NCBI GenBank assembly: GCA_024653205.1
Contig: JANLFO010000008.1
Coordinates: 1 to 64,000 of the forward strand
From: Clostridia bacterium
Lineage (GTDB): Bacteria > Bacillota > DSM-521 > Neomoorellales > SLTJ01
Length of the DNA: 64,000 nt
Reading direction: 5' to 3'
Below are positions 42,688 through 51,737 of this stretch, piece after piece (position 1 is the first letter of the stretch; every line of letters starts with the position of its first letter). The notes under the pieces were generated by a model. It was not told the origin of the DNA and ran no database searches. It saw only the letters and a list, made by a program, of their open reading frames with translations. The position numbers and the translations under genes are program-made.

Positions 42688-43764
42688 CTATGCTTCCCGG
42701 TATGCCAGACCCACGGCTACTGCTACCGCCAAGCCTATCCCTACTGCGATCTGCCCGTACAGGGTGGGTCCGGCCGGGCTGCTGGCCAGCATGAAGTTGT
42801 GGGCCACTCCCGCGCCCACCAGCATGCCCGAGAAGGCGAGTCCGGCATCGCCGTCCCCTTCTCCCCAGAGCACTATCTGCCGCAGCGGGCAGCCGCCCAG
42901 CAATACCGCGCAGACCCCGGTGAGGAACAGACCCAGGAAGTTCCACAGGAAGCTGGTGTGGGCCACCGGCTGGTCGGCAAAGCCGAGGTGGAATTGTCCC
43001 AGGAACAGGTTGGCAACCAGGGCCGCCAGGAAGATGAGGCCGTAGCCCTTGAGCAAGTAGGTATCCCTCACCAGCAACAGGTCCCGGAAACCGGCGCTGA
43101 GGCAGAGCCGCGCCCGCTGGGCCAGCGCCCCTCCGATCAGGCCGGCCACCAGAGAGACTACCAGCGGGGCGTGTAGAGATCCGGGCGGCTTGGCGCTGAA
43201 GAATACCGGCCCTCCGGCCTCGGCGTTGAATACCGGCTTGAAGACGACCAATACCAGCAGGGCGATCATTATCAGGGGCATGGCATAGCCCCCGGCCCGG
43301 AACCGCGACGGGTGAGCGCGGCCCAAATTAAACCCGGCCTTCAGGAATTGCGTTCCGAAGGCCACGCCGGCGAAGAACCCCAGGAGGCCGGCGACGGCGT
43401 TGAGATCGCCTCCCGCCAGGCGCAGTATGGCCCGGAGGGGGCAGCCCAGAAACACCAGGGCTCCGATCATCATGAACATGCCCAGCAGGAACCGGATGAA
43501 GGGCGCGGAGCCCTCTCTAACCCGAAACTCACCGGCGATCACGGCGCTAAGGAAGGCGCCAAGGCCCAGCCCCAGGATCTCCGGCCGGAGGTACTGCACC
43601 GTGGCCGCCCGGTGCAGGCCGAGGGCTCCGGCGATGTCCCGCACGAAGCAGACGATGCAGTAGCCCATGTTGGGGGGGTTGCCCAGCCTCACCAGCAGGG
43701 CGGCGGAAAGCCCTATGACCGCTCCGGTCAGTACAATGAGGAGATTCTTGTTCACCGAATACAT
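42688..43764 (-). CDS. yedE: YedE-family putative selenium/sulfur transporter
   Basis: 358-residue membrane protein with about ten segments and two repeats, each with a GCPLR motif (FLGCPLRAILRLAGGD and LLGGCPLRQIVLWGEGD), the YeeE/YedE signature in which Cys handles the chalcogen. It starts the minus-strand operon; ATG 43764 has GGAGG upstream. In species with selenium use the neighbourhood yedE-yedF-DUF3343 marks selenium metabolism. selD/selA are not in the window, so selenium rather than sulfur is inferred. Confidence 0.87.
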   Translation of the reverse strand: MYSVNKNLLIVLTGAVIGLSAALLVRLGNPPNMGYCIVCFVRDIAGALGLHRAATVQYLRPEILGLGLGAFLSAVIAGEFRVREGSAPFIRFLLGMFMMIGALVFLGCPLRAILRLAGGDLNAVAGLLGFFAGVAFGTQFLKAGFNLGRAHPSRFRAGGYAMPLIMIALLVLVVFKPVFNAEAGGPVFFSAKPPGSLHAPLVVSLVAGLIGGALAQRARLCLSAGFRDLLLVRDTYLLKGYGLIFLAALVANLFLGQFHLGFADQPVAHTSFLWNFLGLFLTGVCAVLLGGCPLRQIVLWGEGDGDAGLAFSGMLVGAGVAHNFMLASSPAGPTLYGQIAVGIGLAVAVAVGLAYREA

Positions 43765-44101
43765 GAACCGAGCCTCCTATGTATTGGTTTGATGGGCATT
43801 GTATTCGGCCTTAAGTGTGAGAATCCTTCATACAGAGAATAACGGATCGTTATAGATCAAACGGCGGAATCCTTCCCGAAGACCATTTCCCTGGCAGCGG
43901 GCCAGGACGCTCGTAGGGCGCAGGGCTTCGGCCGGCAACCGACACCGGGAACAATCCACTCCCCGGACGCGAACCTGCAATAGTCAGGCGCGGTTGCTTG
44001 ATTCCGGCTGCGGGGAAGGCTATCATGGGCGTGGAGATACCGGTCCCGGTAGGCCCGGGCGGCTTGGAAACCGAGGCGCCACGCATAGGGAGTGGGTGGT
44101 A
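43765..44101. other. Divergent region between yedE and iscS
   Basis: 337 bases. Apart from the 15-bp dyad at 43839-43853 and ribosome sites at both edges nothing is recognised; the frame of the right-hand gene is open back to 43994 but not conserved. Confidence 0.4.
43839..43853. promoter_or_regulatory. LysR-type dyad upstream of yedE
   Basis: ATAACG-GAT-CGTTAT is a perfect inverted repeat with T-N11-A (43840 and 43852), the LysR box pattern, 75 bases before the yedE start. The LysR gene at 39965-40885 at the end of the same cluster is the obvious candidate regulator. Confidence 0.45.
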
Positions 44102-45277
44102 GTGTCCCGGCTGGTGTATCTGGACAACAGTGCGACCACGCCGTTACGGCCCGAGGTGCGCGAGGCGATGGTGCAGGCCCTGGAATCTACCTGGGGAAAC
44201 CCCTCCTCCCGTCACGGGCTGGGACTGGCGGCGGAAAAGGCAGTGAACCGGGCCCGGGAGAGCATTGCCCGGGCGCTGGACGTTCTGCCCGAGGAGATCG
44301 TATTTACCTCCGGAGGGACCGAGGCCAACAACCTGGCCCTGAAGGGAGCGGCCCGGGCGCTGAGACGGCGGGGAAGGCACATAATCACCAGCGCGGTGGA
44401 GCATCCCTCGGTGCTCAACGTTTGCCGGCAGCTCGAGGCCGAGGAGGGGTTTGAGGTCACCTACCTGCCGGTAGACGCGGGCGGGGTAGTGGACGCGGAA
44501 GGAGTGGCCCGGGCTCTCCGTCCGGATACGGTGCTGGTCAGCCTCATGCACGTCAATAACGAGGTGGGAGCGATCCAGCCCGTCGAGGAGGTGGGCCGGC
44601 TGCTCGCCGCCCGGCAGGACAAGGTATGCTTTCACGTGGACGCCGTCCAGTCTTTCGGCCGGCTGCGGGTGAAGCCCCGGACCTGGAAGGCGGATCTCCT
44701 GACCCTGAGCGCCCACAAGATAGGGGGTCCCAAGGGAGTGGGCGCGCTCTACGTGCGGCGGGGTACGCGACTGGTGCCCTTAATGAGTGGTGGGGAACAG
44801 GAGGGGGGCTTAAGGCCGGGCACGGAGAACGTTGCCGGTATCGTGGGGTTCGGGACGGCGGCCGAGCTGGCCGTCAGGGAGGCTCCCACGGTAGTGCCGC
44901 GGCTGGCGGCCCTGAGGCAGCGGCTGCGGGAAGGTATTGAGAAGGAGGTGGGAGGGGTCCGGTATAACGGCCCGCCTCCGGAGGCGGCAGCTCCTCACAT
45001 TCTGAACCTCTCCTTTCACGTTCCGGCAGAGTGGCTGCTACATTTTCTGGAGGAGGAAGGCATATACGTATCCAGCGGGGCTGCCTGCCATTCCCGGAGG
45101 CCGGAGCCCAGCCACGTGCTGGTGGCCATGGGCTTGGAAAAGCCCGAACTGGAAAGCGCCATTCGCTTCAGCCTTTCTTTCTTGACTACCGAAGAAGATA
45201 TTGACTACACTATAGCCAAGCTGCGGGGGCTGGTGCCGGAACTTCGCCGGTTGGCCGGGTCCGGTGGCCGTCCCTAG
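44102..45277 (+). CDS. iscS: Cysteine desulfurase, IscS/NifS type
   Basis: 391 residues: VYLDNSATTPLRPEVREAM start, PLP lysine in LTLSAHKIGGPKG, HVDAVQSFG, and catalytic-loop cysteine in YVSSGAACHSRRPEPSHVLVAMG. It supplies persulfide sulfur. With thiI 23 bases downstream it likely feeds 4-thiouridine formation in tRNA. GTG 44102 has AGGGAG upstream; GTG 44096 is an alternative. Confidence 0.92.
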   Translation: MSRLVYLDNSATTPLRPEVREAMVQALESTWGNPSSRHGLGLAAEKAVNRARESIARALDVLPEEIVFTSGGTEANNLALKGAARALRRRGRHIITSAVEHPSVLNVCRQLEAEEGFEVTYLPVDAGGVVDAEGVARALRPDTVLVSLMHVNNEVGAIQPVEEVGRLLAARQDKVCFHVDAVQSFGRLRVKPRTWKADLLTLSAHKIGGPKGVGALYVRRGTRLVPLMSGGEQEGGLRPGTENVAGIVGFGTAAELAVREAPTVVPRLAALRQRLREGIEKEVGGVRYNGPPPEAAAPHILNLSFHVPAEWLLHFLEEEGIYVSSGAACHSRRPEPSHVLVAMGLEKPELESAIRFSLSFLTTEEDIDYTIAKLRGLVPELRRLAGSGGRP

Positions 45278-45300
45278 AAGCGGTCTCGGGGGTGCGGGGT

Positions 45301-46560
45301 ATGTACCAGGTGGTGCTCGTCCGTTACGGCGAGATCGCCCTGAAAGGCCAGAACCGGTACTGGTTTGAGCGCACCCTCCTCAACAACATCCGGCGCCACC
45401 TGAAGGACTTGGGCCCCCGCCGCATAGGAACGGTAAGCGGTCGGGTCATTGTCTCCCTCGACGGCGACTGGGAAGAGGTTAAGGAGCGCCTGGCCCCGGT
45501 ATGCGGTATAGTCTCCTTCAGCCCGGCCCGGGTGGTGGCCAAAGACATGTCGGCCATCTGCCGGGCGGCGTTGGAAGAGATGTCCTCGCTGGCCTTTGAC
45601 GGTCCGGCTACTTTTAAGGTAGAGGCTCGCCGGGCGGACAAGACCTTTCCCTTTACCTCACCGGAACTGGCGCGGGAGGTGGGTGCCTTCGTACTGCGGC
45701 ACCTGCCCGATCTCAAGGTTGATCTTCACCGGCCCCGATACCGCCTTTCGGTGGAGTTGCGGCGGGAGGGCACCTACGTTTACACCCGCGTGGTTCCCGG
45801 CCAGGGCGGGCTCCCGGTGGGAGTAAGCGGCCGGGGGGTGCTGATGCTTTCCGGAGGGATCGATAGCCCCGTGGCCGGATTTTTTGCCGCCCGGCGGGGG
45901 GTAGAGCTGGTTCCCCTGCATTTTCACAGCTTTCCCTTTACCAGCGAGCGCTCCAAGGAAAAGGCGGTAGAACTTTGCCGGGTGTTGGCGCGCTACGCCG
46001 GCCCTTTAAGGCTACACGTCGCCCACTTTACCGACATCCAGAAGGCCATAGTACAGCTCTGTCCGGAGGAACTGCGGGTGACCATCATGCGCCGGATGAT
46101 GCTCCGGGTGGCCACCCGACTGGCCGAGGCGGAGGGTGCCATAGCCATCTTTACCGGTGAGAGCCTGGGTCAGGTGGCCAGCCAGACCATGGAGAGTCTG
46201 GCGGTTATCGGTGCCGTGACCGACCGGCCTGTCCTGAGGCCGCTGATCGGTTTCGATAAGGCGGAGATAGTGGAAAAGGCCCGCGAACTGGGCACCTACG
46301 AGATATCCATCCGGCCTTACGAGGATTGCTGCACGCTATTCGTGCCTCCCCATCCTGCCACCAAGCCCCGGAGGGAGAAGGTGGAGGCGGCGGAGTCGCG
46401 CCTGGACGTAAAAGGCCTGGTGGAGGGCTGCCTGGGCAGAATGGAAATCATAGAGATCGAACCCCGTTTTTCGGGATTTCGGGAAGGATTCCGGGCAGGT
46501 GGGGGAGAAGATGCTTGCCGGCAACGGACGAGCAAGGAAGGGGTAGAAGAGATTGAGTAA
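45301..46560 (+). CDS. thiI: tRNA 4-thiouridine synthetase ThiI
   Basis: 419 residues: N-terminal ferredoxin-like and THUMP domains (LVRYGEIALKGQNRYWFE; RPRYRLSVELRREGTYVYTRVVPGQGG), then the PP-loop pyrophosphatase domain (VLMLSGGIDSPVAGFFAARRG) and ALGTYEISIRPYEDCC-type segment with the Cys of the family. A rhodanese tail is absent, as in most Firmicutes. ATG 45301 with GGGGGTG upstream. It overlaps the next gene by 8 bases. Confidence 0.93.
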   Translation: MYQVVLVRYGEIALKGQNRYWFERTLLNNIRRHLKDLGPRRIGTVSGRVIVSLDGDWEEVKERLAPVCGIVSFSPARVVAKDMSAICRAALEEMSSLAFDGPATFKVEARRADKTFPFTSPELAREVGAFVLRHLPDLKVDLHRPRYRLSVELRREGTYVYTRVVPGQGGLPVGVSGRGVLMLSGGIDSPVAGFFAARRGVELVPLHFHSFPFTSERSKEKAVELCRVLARYAGPLRLHVAHFTDIQKAIVQLCPEELRVTIMRRMMLRVATRLAEAEGAIAIFTGESLGQVASQTMESLAVIGAVTDRPVLRPLIGFDKAEIVEKARELGTYEISIRPYEDCCTLFVPPHPATKPRREKVEAAESRLDVKGLVEGCLGRMEIIEIEPRFSGFREGFRAGGGEDACRQRTSKEGVEEIE

Positions 46561-48523
46561 GAAGCCAACTCCCCCCGGGGTGGACGATCGGCTGCTCAAG
46601 CGGCGGCTGGTGGAAAAGTGGCTGGAAACCTGCCGGCGGGGAGAGGTTAACCCCAGGTATATCGGGAGGGCGGTCAGACGGATATACGACGAGGCCGGGC
46701 GGGTCTTCCTGGAGATCCTCCTCCGGGATCTGGAGGCAGTACACATCCGGGACCGCCACCTGGCCGCCGGGTGCCTCCTGGAACTGCCGCCGGTAGCGGA
46801 GGTAAGGACCGGGCTGCGACAGGCGGTGGCCGACCGGCGGCGGCACCTTTGGGCCCGGGGCATCTGCCTCATCGCCCTGAGCGGCATGGGCGAGCCCATA
46901 GAGGGCATCATGCACCGCTACCCGGAACTGTCCGAGGAATTGCCGGCCGTGATGGCGCGGCAGTACATCGACGCCCTGTGCGACGAAGAACTCAGCAACG
47001 GTCGGGGATGGAGCGATTTCCTGCGCAACCCCGAGGAGGCGCAGATCGAGGTAGTCAACCTGTTGACTACGGTGGGCGACGCCAAGGTGGTGGACTTCCT
47101 GTGGTGGGCGGCGGAGGAGGGCTCCCCGGCGGTAAAGGAGGCGGCGCGCCGGGCTCTGGGGCGGCTGCGGCTTTCCGGGGTAGACGTGGATCGAGGCCGG
47201 GAGACCGGCGAACGCCAGGCTTCTCCCTTGCTGGCGGTTAGGGAAGGCCAGGAGGCCATGCGCCAGTCCAGTCTGGCCCGCGCCATCTTCTATCTTACCG
47301 GTGCGCTCCAGAAGATGCCGGCCGAAGACGAGAGGGGCTTTCCGGTGCGGCTGCAGCTGATCACCGCCCTTCTCCGCGACGGGCAGGTGAGGGAAGCCCT
47401 GCGCCAGTGCGAGGAATTGGCCGTCCTCGCGGGCCCGGACCACTTTTACGGCCAGAAGGCGGAACAGCTTGCCCGGGCCATTCAGGAGGTTCTCAGGTCG
47501 GGCGGCGATGCCGCCGAGTCCGTAGCCCTGGACCCGGTTGAAGAAGCACTTTACGAGTTGCTCCAGGGCCTGCGCGTGCCTGCGCGGGCCCTCGACCGTG
47601 CCTTGGTTATATGGGATAGCTTCCTGCGCTACACGCTGGAGCCCGTGCGCCGGATAGACGATCCCCGCCTGTGGGCGGCGGCGGTTCTGGTGTGTGCCTT
47701 ACTCTGGTTACGGCCGGGCTCTCAGAAGCAGGGAGAACTTGCCCGGGTGCTGGCTGGCCTGCCGGCGGTGGAGGTCAGGCAGAGGGCGGCCCTCATCTGG
47801 AATGCCCTGGGGCTGGGAGAGGACACCCGCTGGCTGCGGCGGGAAATTGCCTATCTGGAGACCCTGAACGGTAGCGGCGGGCAGGACGAGGTAAGTCGCA
47901 CGGTCGAAGAATACCTTACCGAGCTGAGCTGGGATCGGTCTCCCAAGACGGTTCGACGCTACCGGGAGGGACTGGTCCTGTTTCGCGAATACTTGCTGGG
48001 TCAGGCGGAGGTGGGTACGGTGGAAGAGATCACCCCCGAGCACCTGGTGGAGTTCCTGGCCTACTGGTACGTGGGGGCGGAGGGAATAAAGCGTTCTCCG
48101 GCCAAGGCCAAGGCGCTTCTGGGCACCATCCTGAGTTTCTGCCAGTGGCTGGACATCAGGAAGGGGACCGACCTGGTACCCCCTTATTACCCGCTGCACA
48201 AGCAGTTACGGCGCGATCTCCCTCGGGCCCTGACTCTGGCCAGCGTGCTTCCCGGCTCCACTTTTGCCGGACCGCAGCGCTTCGAGCAGCAGGTGAGCGA
48301 TTACTTCCGGATAGAGAGCCTGACCCGGCGTACCATGGCGGTGCAGGGCCTCCAGACGCGGGTGCAGCTGCGCGGCGTGGTGATACCGCCGGAGGGGAAG
48401 GAACTCTTTCGGCCCAACGACATTCTCTACCTCACCGTGGGCAAGCGGAAGCGGCGCTGGTACATCATCGACTCCGGGGCAGTGTTTCCGCCTCTGGCGG
48501 GTTCCTTCGTCGGCCGCGAATAG
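46553..48523 (+). CDS. HEAT-like protein with a recombinase-type core-binding domain
   Basis: 656 residues. The first 230 or so are helical, HEAT-like (LEAVHIRDRHLAAGCLLELP, AVKEAARRALGRLRL); 245-330 looks TPR-like. Residues about 445-535 resemble the N-terminal core-binding domain of tyrosine recombinases (VEEYLTELSWDRSPKTVRRYREGLVLFREYLL, KALLGTILSFCQWL), but no catalytic Arg/His/Tyr domain follows; the end (VQLRGVVIPPEGKELFRPNDILYLTVG) is of unknown type. Start TTG 46553 overlaps thiI. Probably a structural or DNA-binding housekeeping protein. No name can be given. Confidence 0.65.
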   Translation: MSKKPTPPGVDDRLLKRRLVEKWLETCRRGEVNPRYIGRAVRRIYDEAGRVFLEILLRDLEAVHIRDRHLAAGCLLELPPVAEVRTGLRQAVADRRRHLWARGICLIALSGMGEPIEGIMHRYPELSEELPAVMARQYIDALCDEELSNGRGWSDFLRNPEEAQIEVVNLLTTVGDAKVVDFLWWAAEEGSPAVKEAARRALGRLRLSGVDVDRGRETGERQASPLLAVREGQEAMRQSSLARAIFYLTGALQKMPAEDERGFPVRLQLITALLRDGQVREALRQCEELAVLAGPDHFYGQKAEQLARAIQEVLRSGGDAAESVALDPVEEALYELLQGLRVPARALDRALVIWDSFLRYTLEPVRRIDDPRLWAAAVLVCALLWLRPGSQKQGELARVLAGLPAVEVRQRAALIWNALGLGEDTRWLRREIAYLETLNGSGGQDEVSRTVEEYLTELSWDRSPKTVRRYREGLVLFREYLLGQAEVGTVEEITPEHLVEFLAYWYVGAEGIKRSPAKAKALLGTILSFCQWLDIRKGTDLVPPYYPLHKQLRRDLPRALTLASVLPGSTFAGPQRFEQQVSDYFRIESLTRRTMAVQGLQTRVQLRGVVIPPEGKELFRPNDILYLTVGKRKRRWYIIDSGAVFPPLAGSFVGRE

Positions 48524-48540
48524 GCTGGGGGAAACGCGGG

Positions 48541-49056
48541 GTGCCGCTGGGTAAGCTGGGCCGCAGACTGCAACCCGATCTTCAGGTGAATCGCCTCACC
48601 GACGTGCCCCTGGAGAGCCTGTGGCATCGGGGCATACGGGCCCTCATTGTGGATCTGGACAACACCGTAACCTACTGGAACAGCCCGGTTATATCGGAAA
48701 CGGTTCAGGCCTGGTTTCGGGCGGCGCGGGAGCGGGGCTTTGCCCTCTGCCTCAGCTCTAATAACGTGCGTACCCGGGCGGCGGGCATCGCTCAGACCTT
48801 ACAGGTGCCGGTGGTGTCCGGGGCGCGCAAGCCTCGTCGCCGGGCCTTCCGGCAGATGTTGGAAATTTTGGGCAGCCGTCCGGAAGAAACCGCCGTGATC
48901 GGCGATCAGGTATTCACCGACGTCCTGGGGGGCAAGCGGCTGGGGCTCTATACCGTACTGGTGCGGCCGCTGGGCTCGCAGGAGTTTCTGCTTACCCGCT
49001 TTTTGCGCCGTCTGGAGCGGCTGGTCATGCGCTATTGGGGGGCCGGGGAAACTTGA
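48541..49056 (+). CDS. yqeG: YqeG-family HAD phosphatase
   Basis: 171 residues, HAD class III: motif I VDLDNTVTYWN, motif II LSSNN, motif III GARKPRRRAF and motif IV GDQVFTDVLGGKRLG. GTG 48541 after GGGGGAAACG. Its stop overlaps the aroE ATG (TGATG). yqeG next to aroE is a common Firmicute arrangement. Physiological substrate unknown. Confidence 0.88.
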   Translation: MPLGKLGRRLQPDLQVNRLTDVPLESLWHRGIRALIVDLDNTVTYWNSPVISETVQAWFRAARERGFALCLSSNNVRTRAAGIAQTLQVPVVSGARKPRRRAFRQMLEILGSRPEETAVIGDQVFTDVLGGKRLGLYTVLVRPLGSQEFLLTRFLRRLERLVMRYWGAGET

Positions 49057-50006
49057 TGATTACGGGCCGGACCTTCGTCTTGGGCGTGATAGGCTGGCCG
49101 GTAGAGCACAGCGTTTCGCCGGCCATGCATAATGCCGCTCTGGCGGCCTTGAATCTGGACGGGGTTTACGTGGCCTTCCCCGTGCCCCCGGCCGAGGTGG
49201 GTGCGGCCCTAGAGGGGCTTTGGGCCCTGGGAGTGAGAGGGGCGAACGTGACCATTCCCCATAAGCAGGCGGTGCTGCCCCACCTGAGCGGCCTCAGTCC
49301 CGAGGCGCGGGCTGCCGGCGCGGTCAATACCCTGGTTCGCGGGGACACGGGCTGGGTAGGGTATAACACCGACGGCCCCGGCTTCATGCGGGCCCTGGCC
49401 GAGGAACTGGGGTCTCCGACGTCCGGGCTCCGGGCACTACTGCTCGGCGCCGGCGGCGCGGCCCGGGCCGTGGCCTTTGCCCTGGCCGGAGCCGGTGCGG
49501 AGGCCGTCACCGTGGCCAACCGCAGCCGGGAGCGGGGACAGGCTCTGGTGCGGGATCTGGCCGACCGCACCCGGGCTTCGGTACGCCTTGTCCCCTTGGA
49601 ACCCGAAGCGCTGGCCGGGGCCCTTGCCGAAAGCGACCTCCTGGTAAACTGCCTGCCGGTGGGCATGTACCCCCGTTCGGAGGAAATGCCGCCCGTCCCG
49701 GCAGATAAGCTGGTGCCGCCCCTGATGGTCTGCGACCTCATCTACAACCCGCGGCCTACGCGCCTGCTGCTAACCGCCCGGGCGCAGGGCTGCCGGGTCA
49801 TGGACGGGCTGGCCATGCTGGTGGCGCAGGGAGCGCTGGCCTTCGAGCTTTGGACCGGGCGGCAACCGCCCAAAAACGTGATGCGGAAGGCGGCCGAAGA
49901 GGCCTTGGGGCAGGGTGGGGGCCGGGACGGCCGTTTGGACGGCAGCGGGGTGGGTTCAGACCACCCGGCGCGAGAGGCATCCGGGTGCCGATTCCGGGAG
50001 GGGTAG
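49056..50006 (+). CDS. aroE: Shikimate dehydrogenase
   Basis: Reduces 3-dehydroshikimate with NADPH. 316 residues: [30 protein letters not shown] with the catalytic Lys, [15 protein letters not shown] and the nucleotide site [15 protein letters not shown]. The last 30 residues (Gly/Arg-rich) exceed the usual family end. ATG 49056 overlaps the yqeG stop. First of four shikimate genes. Confidence 0.94.
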   Translation: MITGRTFVLGVIGWPVEHSVSPAMHNAALAALNLDGVYVAFPVPPAEVGAALEGLWALGVRGANVTIPHKQAVLPHLSGLSPEARAAGAVNTLVRGDTGWVGYNTDGPGFMRALAEELGSPTSGLRALLLGAGGAARAVAFALAGAGAEAVTVANRSRERGQALVRDLADRTRASVRLVPLEPEALAGALAESDLLVNCLPVGMYPRSEEMPPVPADKLVPPLMVCDLIYNPRPTRLLLTARAQGCRVMDGLAMLVAQGALAFELWTGRQPPKNVMRKAAEEALGQGGGRDGRLDGSGVGSDHPAREASGCRFREG

Positions 50007-50008
50007 GC

Positions 50009-51196
50009 GTGGGCAGCCTCCGTTTCCTGACCGCAGGAGAGTCGCACGGGCCCCAGCTCACCGTGCTGGTGGAGGGAATACCCGCGGGGCTTTCCCTGGA
50101 GGCAGAATACATAAACGGCTGGCTTTTTCGGCGGCAGCAGGGCTACGGCCGGGGCGGCCGCATGACCATCGAGCGCGACCGCGCGGAGATAGTGGCCGGT
50201 GTCCGGGGCGGGATCACCCTGGGCTCCCCGGTGGCGCTGGTTATTCGCAATCGCGACTGGGAGAACTGGCGCGAAGTAATGGCTCCCGGACCCGAGGCCA
50301 GGCTTCAGGATCGGGTGGTAACCCGGCCCAGGCCCGGCCATGCCGATCTGGCCGGGGCGATGAAATACCGCCATACCGACCTGCGCAACGTGCTGGAGCG
50401 GGCCAGCGCCCGAGAGACGGCGGCCAGAGTGGCGGCCGGCGCGGTGGCGGCACGGCTGTTGGAGGCTGCCGGGGTGGCACTGGCGGGGCACGTGGTTCAG
50501 ATCGGTCCGGTGCGGGCGGAGGTGGGCCTGAATCCGGACGTTCTAGGCCGTGCCCGTTCTTCTCCGGTGTTCTGCGCCGATCCGCAGGCGGAAACGAACA
50601 TGATGGCGGCCATTGACCGCGCCAGGGAAGAGGGGGATACCCTGGGCGGCGTTTTCGAGGTGGTTGCCTGGGGGATTCCGCCCGGACTAGGGAGCTACGC
50701 CCACTGGGACCGGAGGCTGGACGGCAGGCTGGCCCAGGCCCTGATGAGTATTCCCGGAATCAGGGGGGTAGAGATCGGGCTGGGTTTTGCGGCCGCCTCC
50801 CGGCCGGGCTCGGAAGTCCACGACCCGATTTTCTGGGAGCCGGGGCGCGGGTTTTCCCGCGGCAGCAATCACGCCGGCGGGCTGGAGGGCGGGGTCACCA
50901 ACGGCGAGCCCCTGGTGCTGCGGGCGGCGATGAAGCCCATCCCCACTCTGGCCCGGCCTTTGGCCAGCGTGGATCTCCGCGACCGAAAACCGGTTTCGGC
51001 CGCCTACGAGAGGTCGGACGTGTGCGCGGTGCCGGCGGCCAGCGTGGTGGGCGAGGCCATGGCGGCTCTGGTGCTGGCCGACGCCCTCCTGGAGAAGGTA
51101 GGCGGAGATCACCTGGAGGAGCTAAAGCTGAACTTGGAAAACTACCGCCGGTACCTGGCGGCCTTCGGCGGGGTGGAACGAGATAGCCGAGGATAG
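50009..51196 (+). CDS. aroC: Chorismate synthase
   Basis: Converts EPSP to chorismate using reduced FMN. 395 residues: [20 protein letters not shown] (motif 1 with His), [34 protein letters not shown] (motif 2) and [31 protein letters not shown] (motif 3). GTG 50009 lies about 8 bases after GGGAGGGG. Confidence 0.95.
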   Translation: MGSLRFLTAGESHGPQLTVLVEGIPAGLSLEAEYINGWLFRRQQGYGRGGRMTIERDRAEIVAGVRGGITLGSPVALVIRNRDWENWREVMAPGPEARLQDRVVTRPRPGHADLAGAMKYRHTDLRNVLERASARETAARVAAGAVAARLLEAAGVALAGHVVQIGPVRAEVGLNPDVLGRARSSPVFCADPQAETNMMAAIDRAREEGDTLGGVFEVVAWGIPPGLGSYAHWDRRLDGRLAQALMSIPGIRGVEIGLGFAAASRPGSEVHDPIFWEPGRGFSRGSNHAGGLEGGVTNGEPLVLRAAMKPIPTLARPLASVDLRDRKPVSAAYERSDVCAVPAASVVGEAMAALVLADALLEKVGGDHLEELKLNLENYRRYLAAFGGVERDSRG

Positions 51197-51206
51197 GAAC
51201 ATCGTC

Positions 51207-51737
51207 TTGATCGGCTTCATGGGCGTGGGGAAGACCGCGGTGGGCAGGTACCTGGCCGCGGTTCTTAATCGGCGGTTTGTAGACGTGGACCTGGAGGTGG
51301 AGCGCGTCACCGGGCTCGGAATACCGGAGATCTTCGCCCGGTACGGAGAACCCCGCTTCCGGGAAGAGGAGGCCCGCGCGCTGGCACGCGTATGCCGGCA
51401 CCGGGGACAGGTGATCGCCACCGGCGGCGGAGCGGTGCTGCGGCCGGAGAACGCCGAGGCCCTGCGCCGGGCGGGAGTGGTGGTGTGGCTTAGGGCCGAT
51501 CCGGAGGCCATATACCGACGGGTTGGGCCGGGAGGCGGCCGGCCGCTCCTGGCCGGAGCAAATGCCCGGGAGCGCATTCGGGAATTATTGGCCCAGCGCG
51601 AGCCCTGCTACCGGGCCTGCGCCCATATGGCGGTGGATACTACCGGCCGCTCGGTAGAAGAGGTGGCGGCGGAGATTGTCCGGCGGCTCGGGTTCGCCGG
51701 CGAAGCCGCGCCCGTCGAAAAGGAGGAAAAGCGGTGA
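51207..51737 (+). CDS. aroK: Shikimate kinase
   Basis: 176 residues: P-loop IGFMGVGKTAVGRYLA, DVDLEVE, the GEPRFREEEARAL segment and ATGGGAVLRPEN, all family hallmarks. The most likely start is TTG 51207 with AGGA eight bases upstream; the conserved strand begins three or four residues earlier in the reading frame, but no start codon is available there. Ends with GTGA overlap to aroB. Confidence 0.93.
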   Translation: MIGFMGVGKTAVGRYLAAVLNRRFVDVDLEVERVTGLGIPEIFARYGEPRFREEEARALARVCRHRGQVIATGGGAVLRPENAEALRRAGVVVWLRADPEAIYRRVGPGGGRPLLAGANARERIRELLAQREPCYRACAHMAVDTTGRSVEEVAAEIVRRLGFAGEAAPVEKEEKR

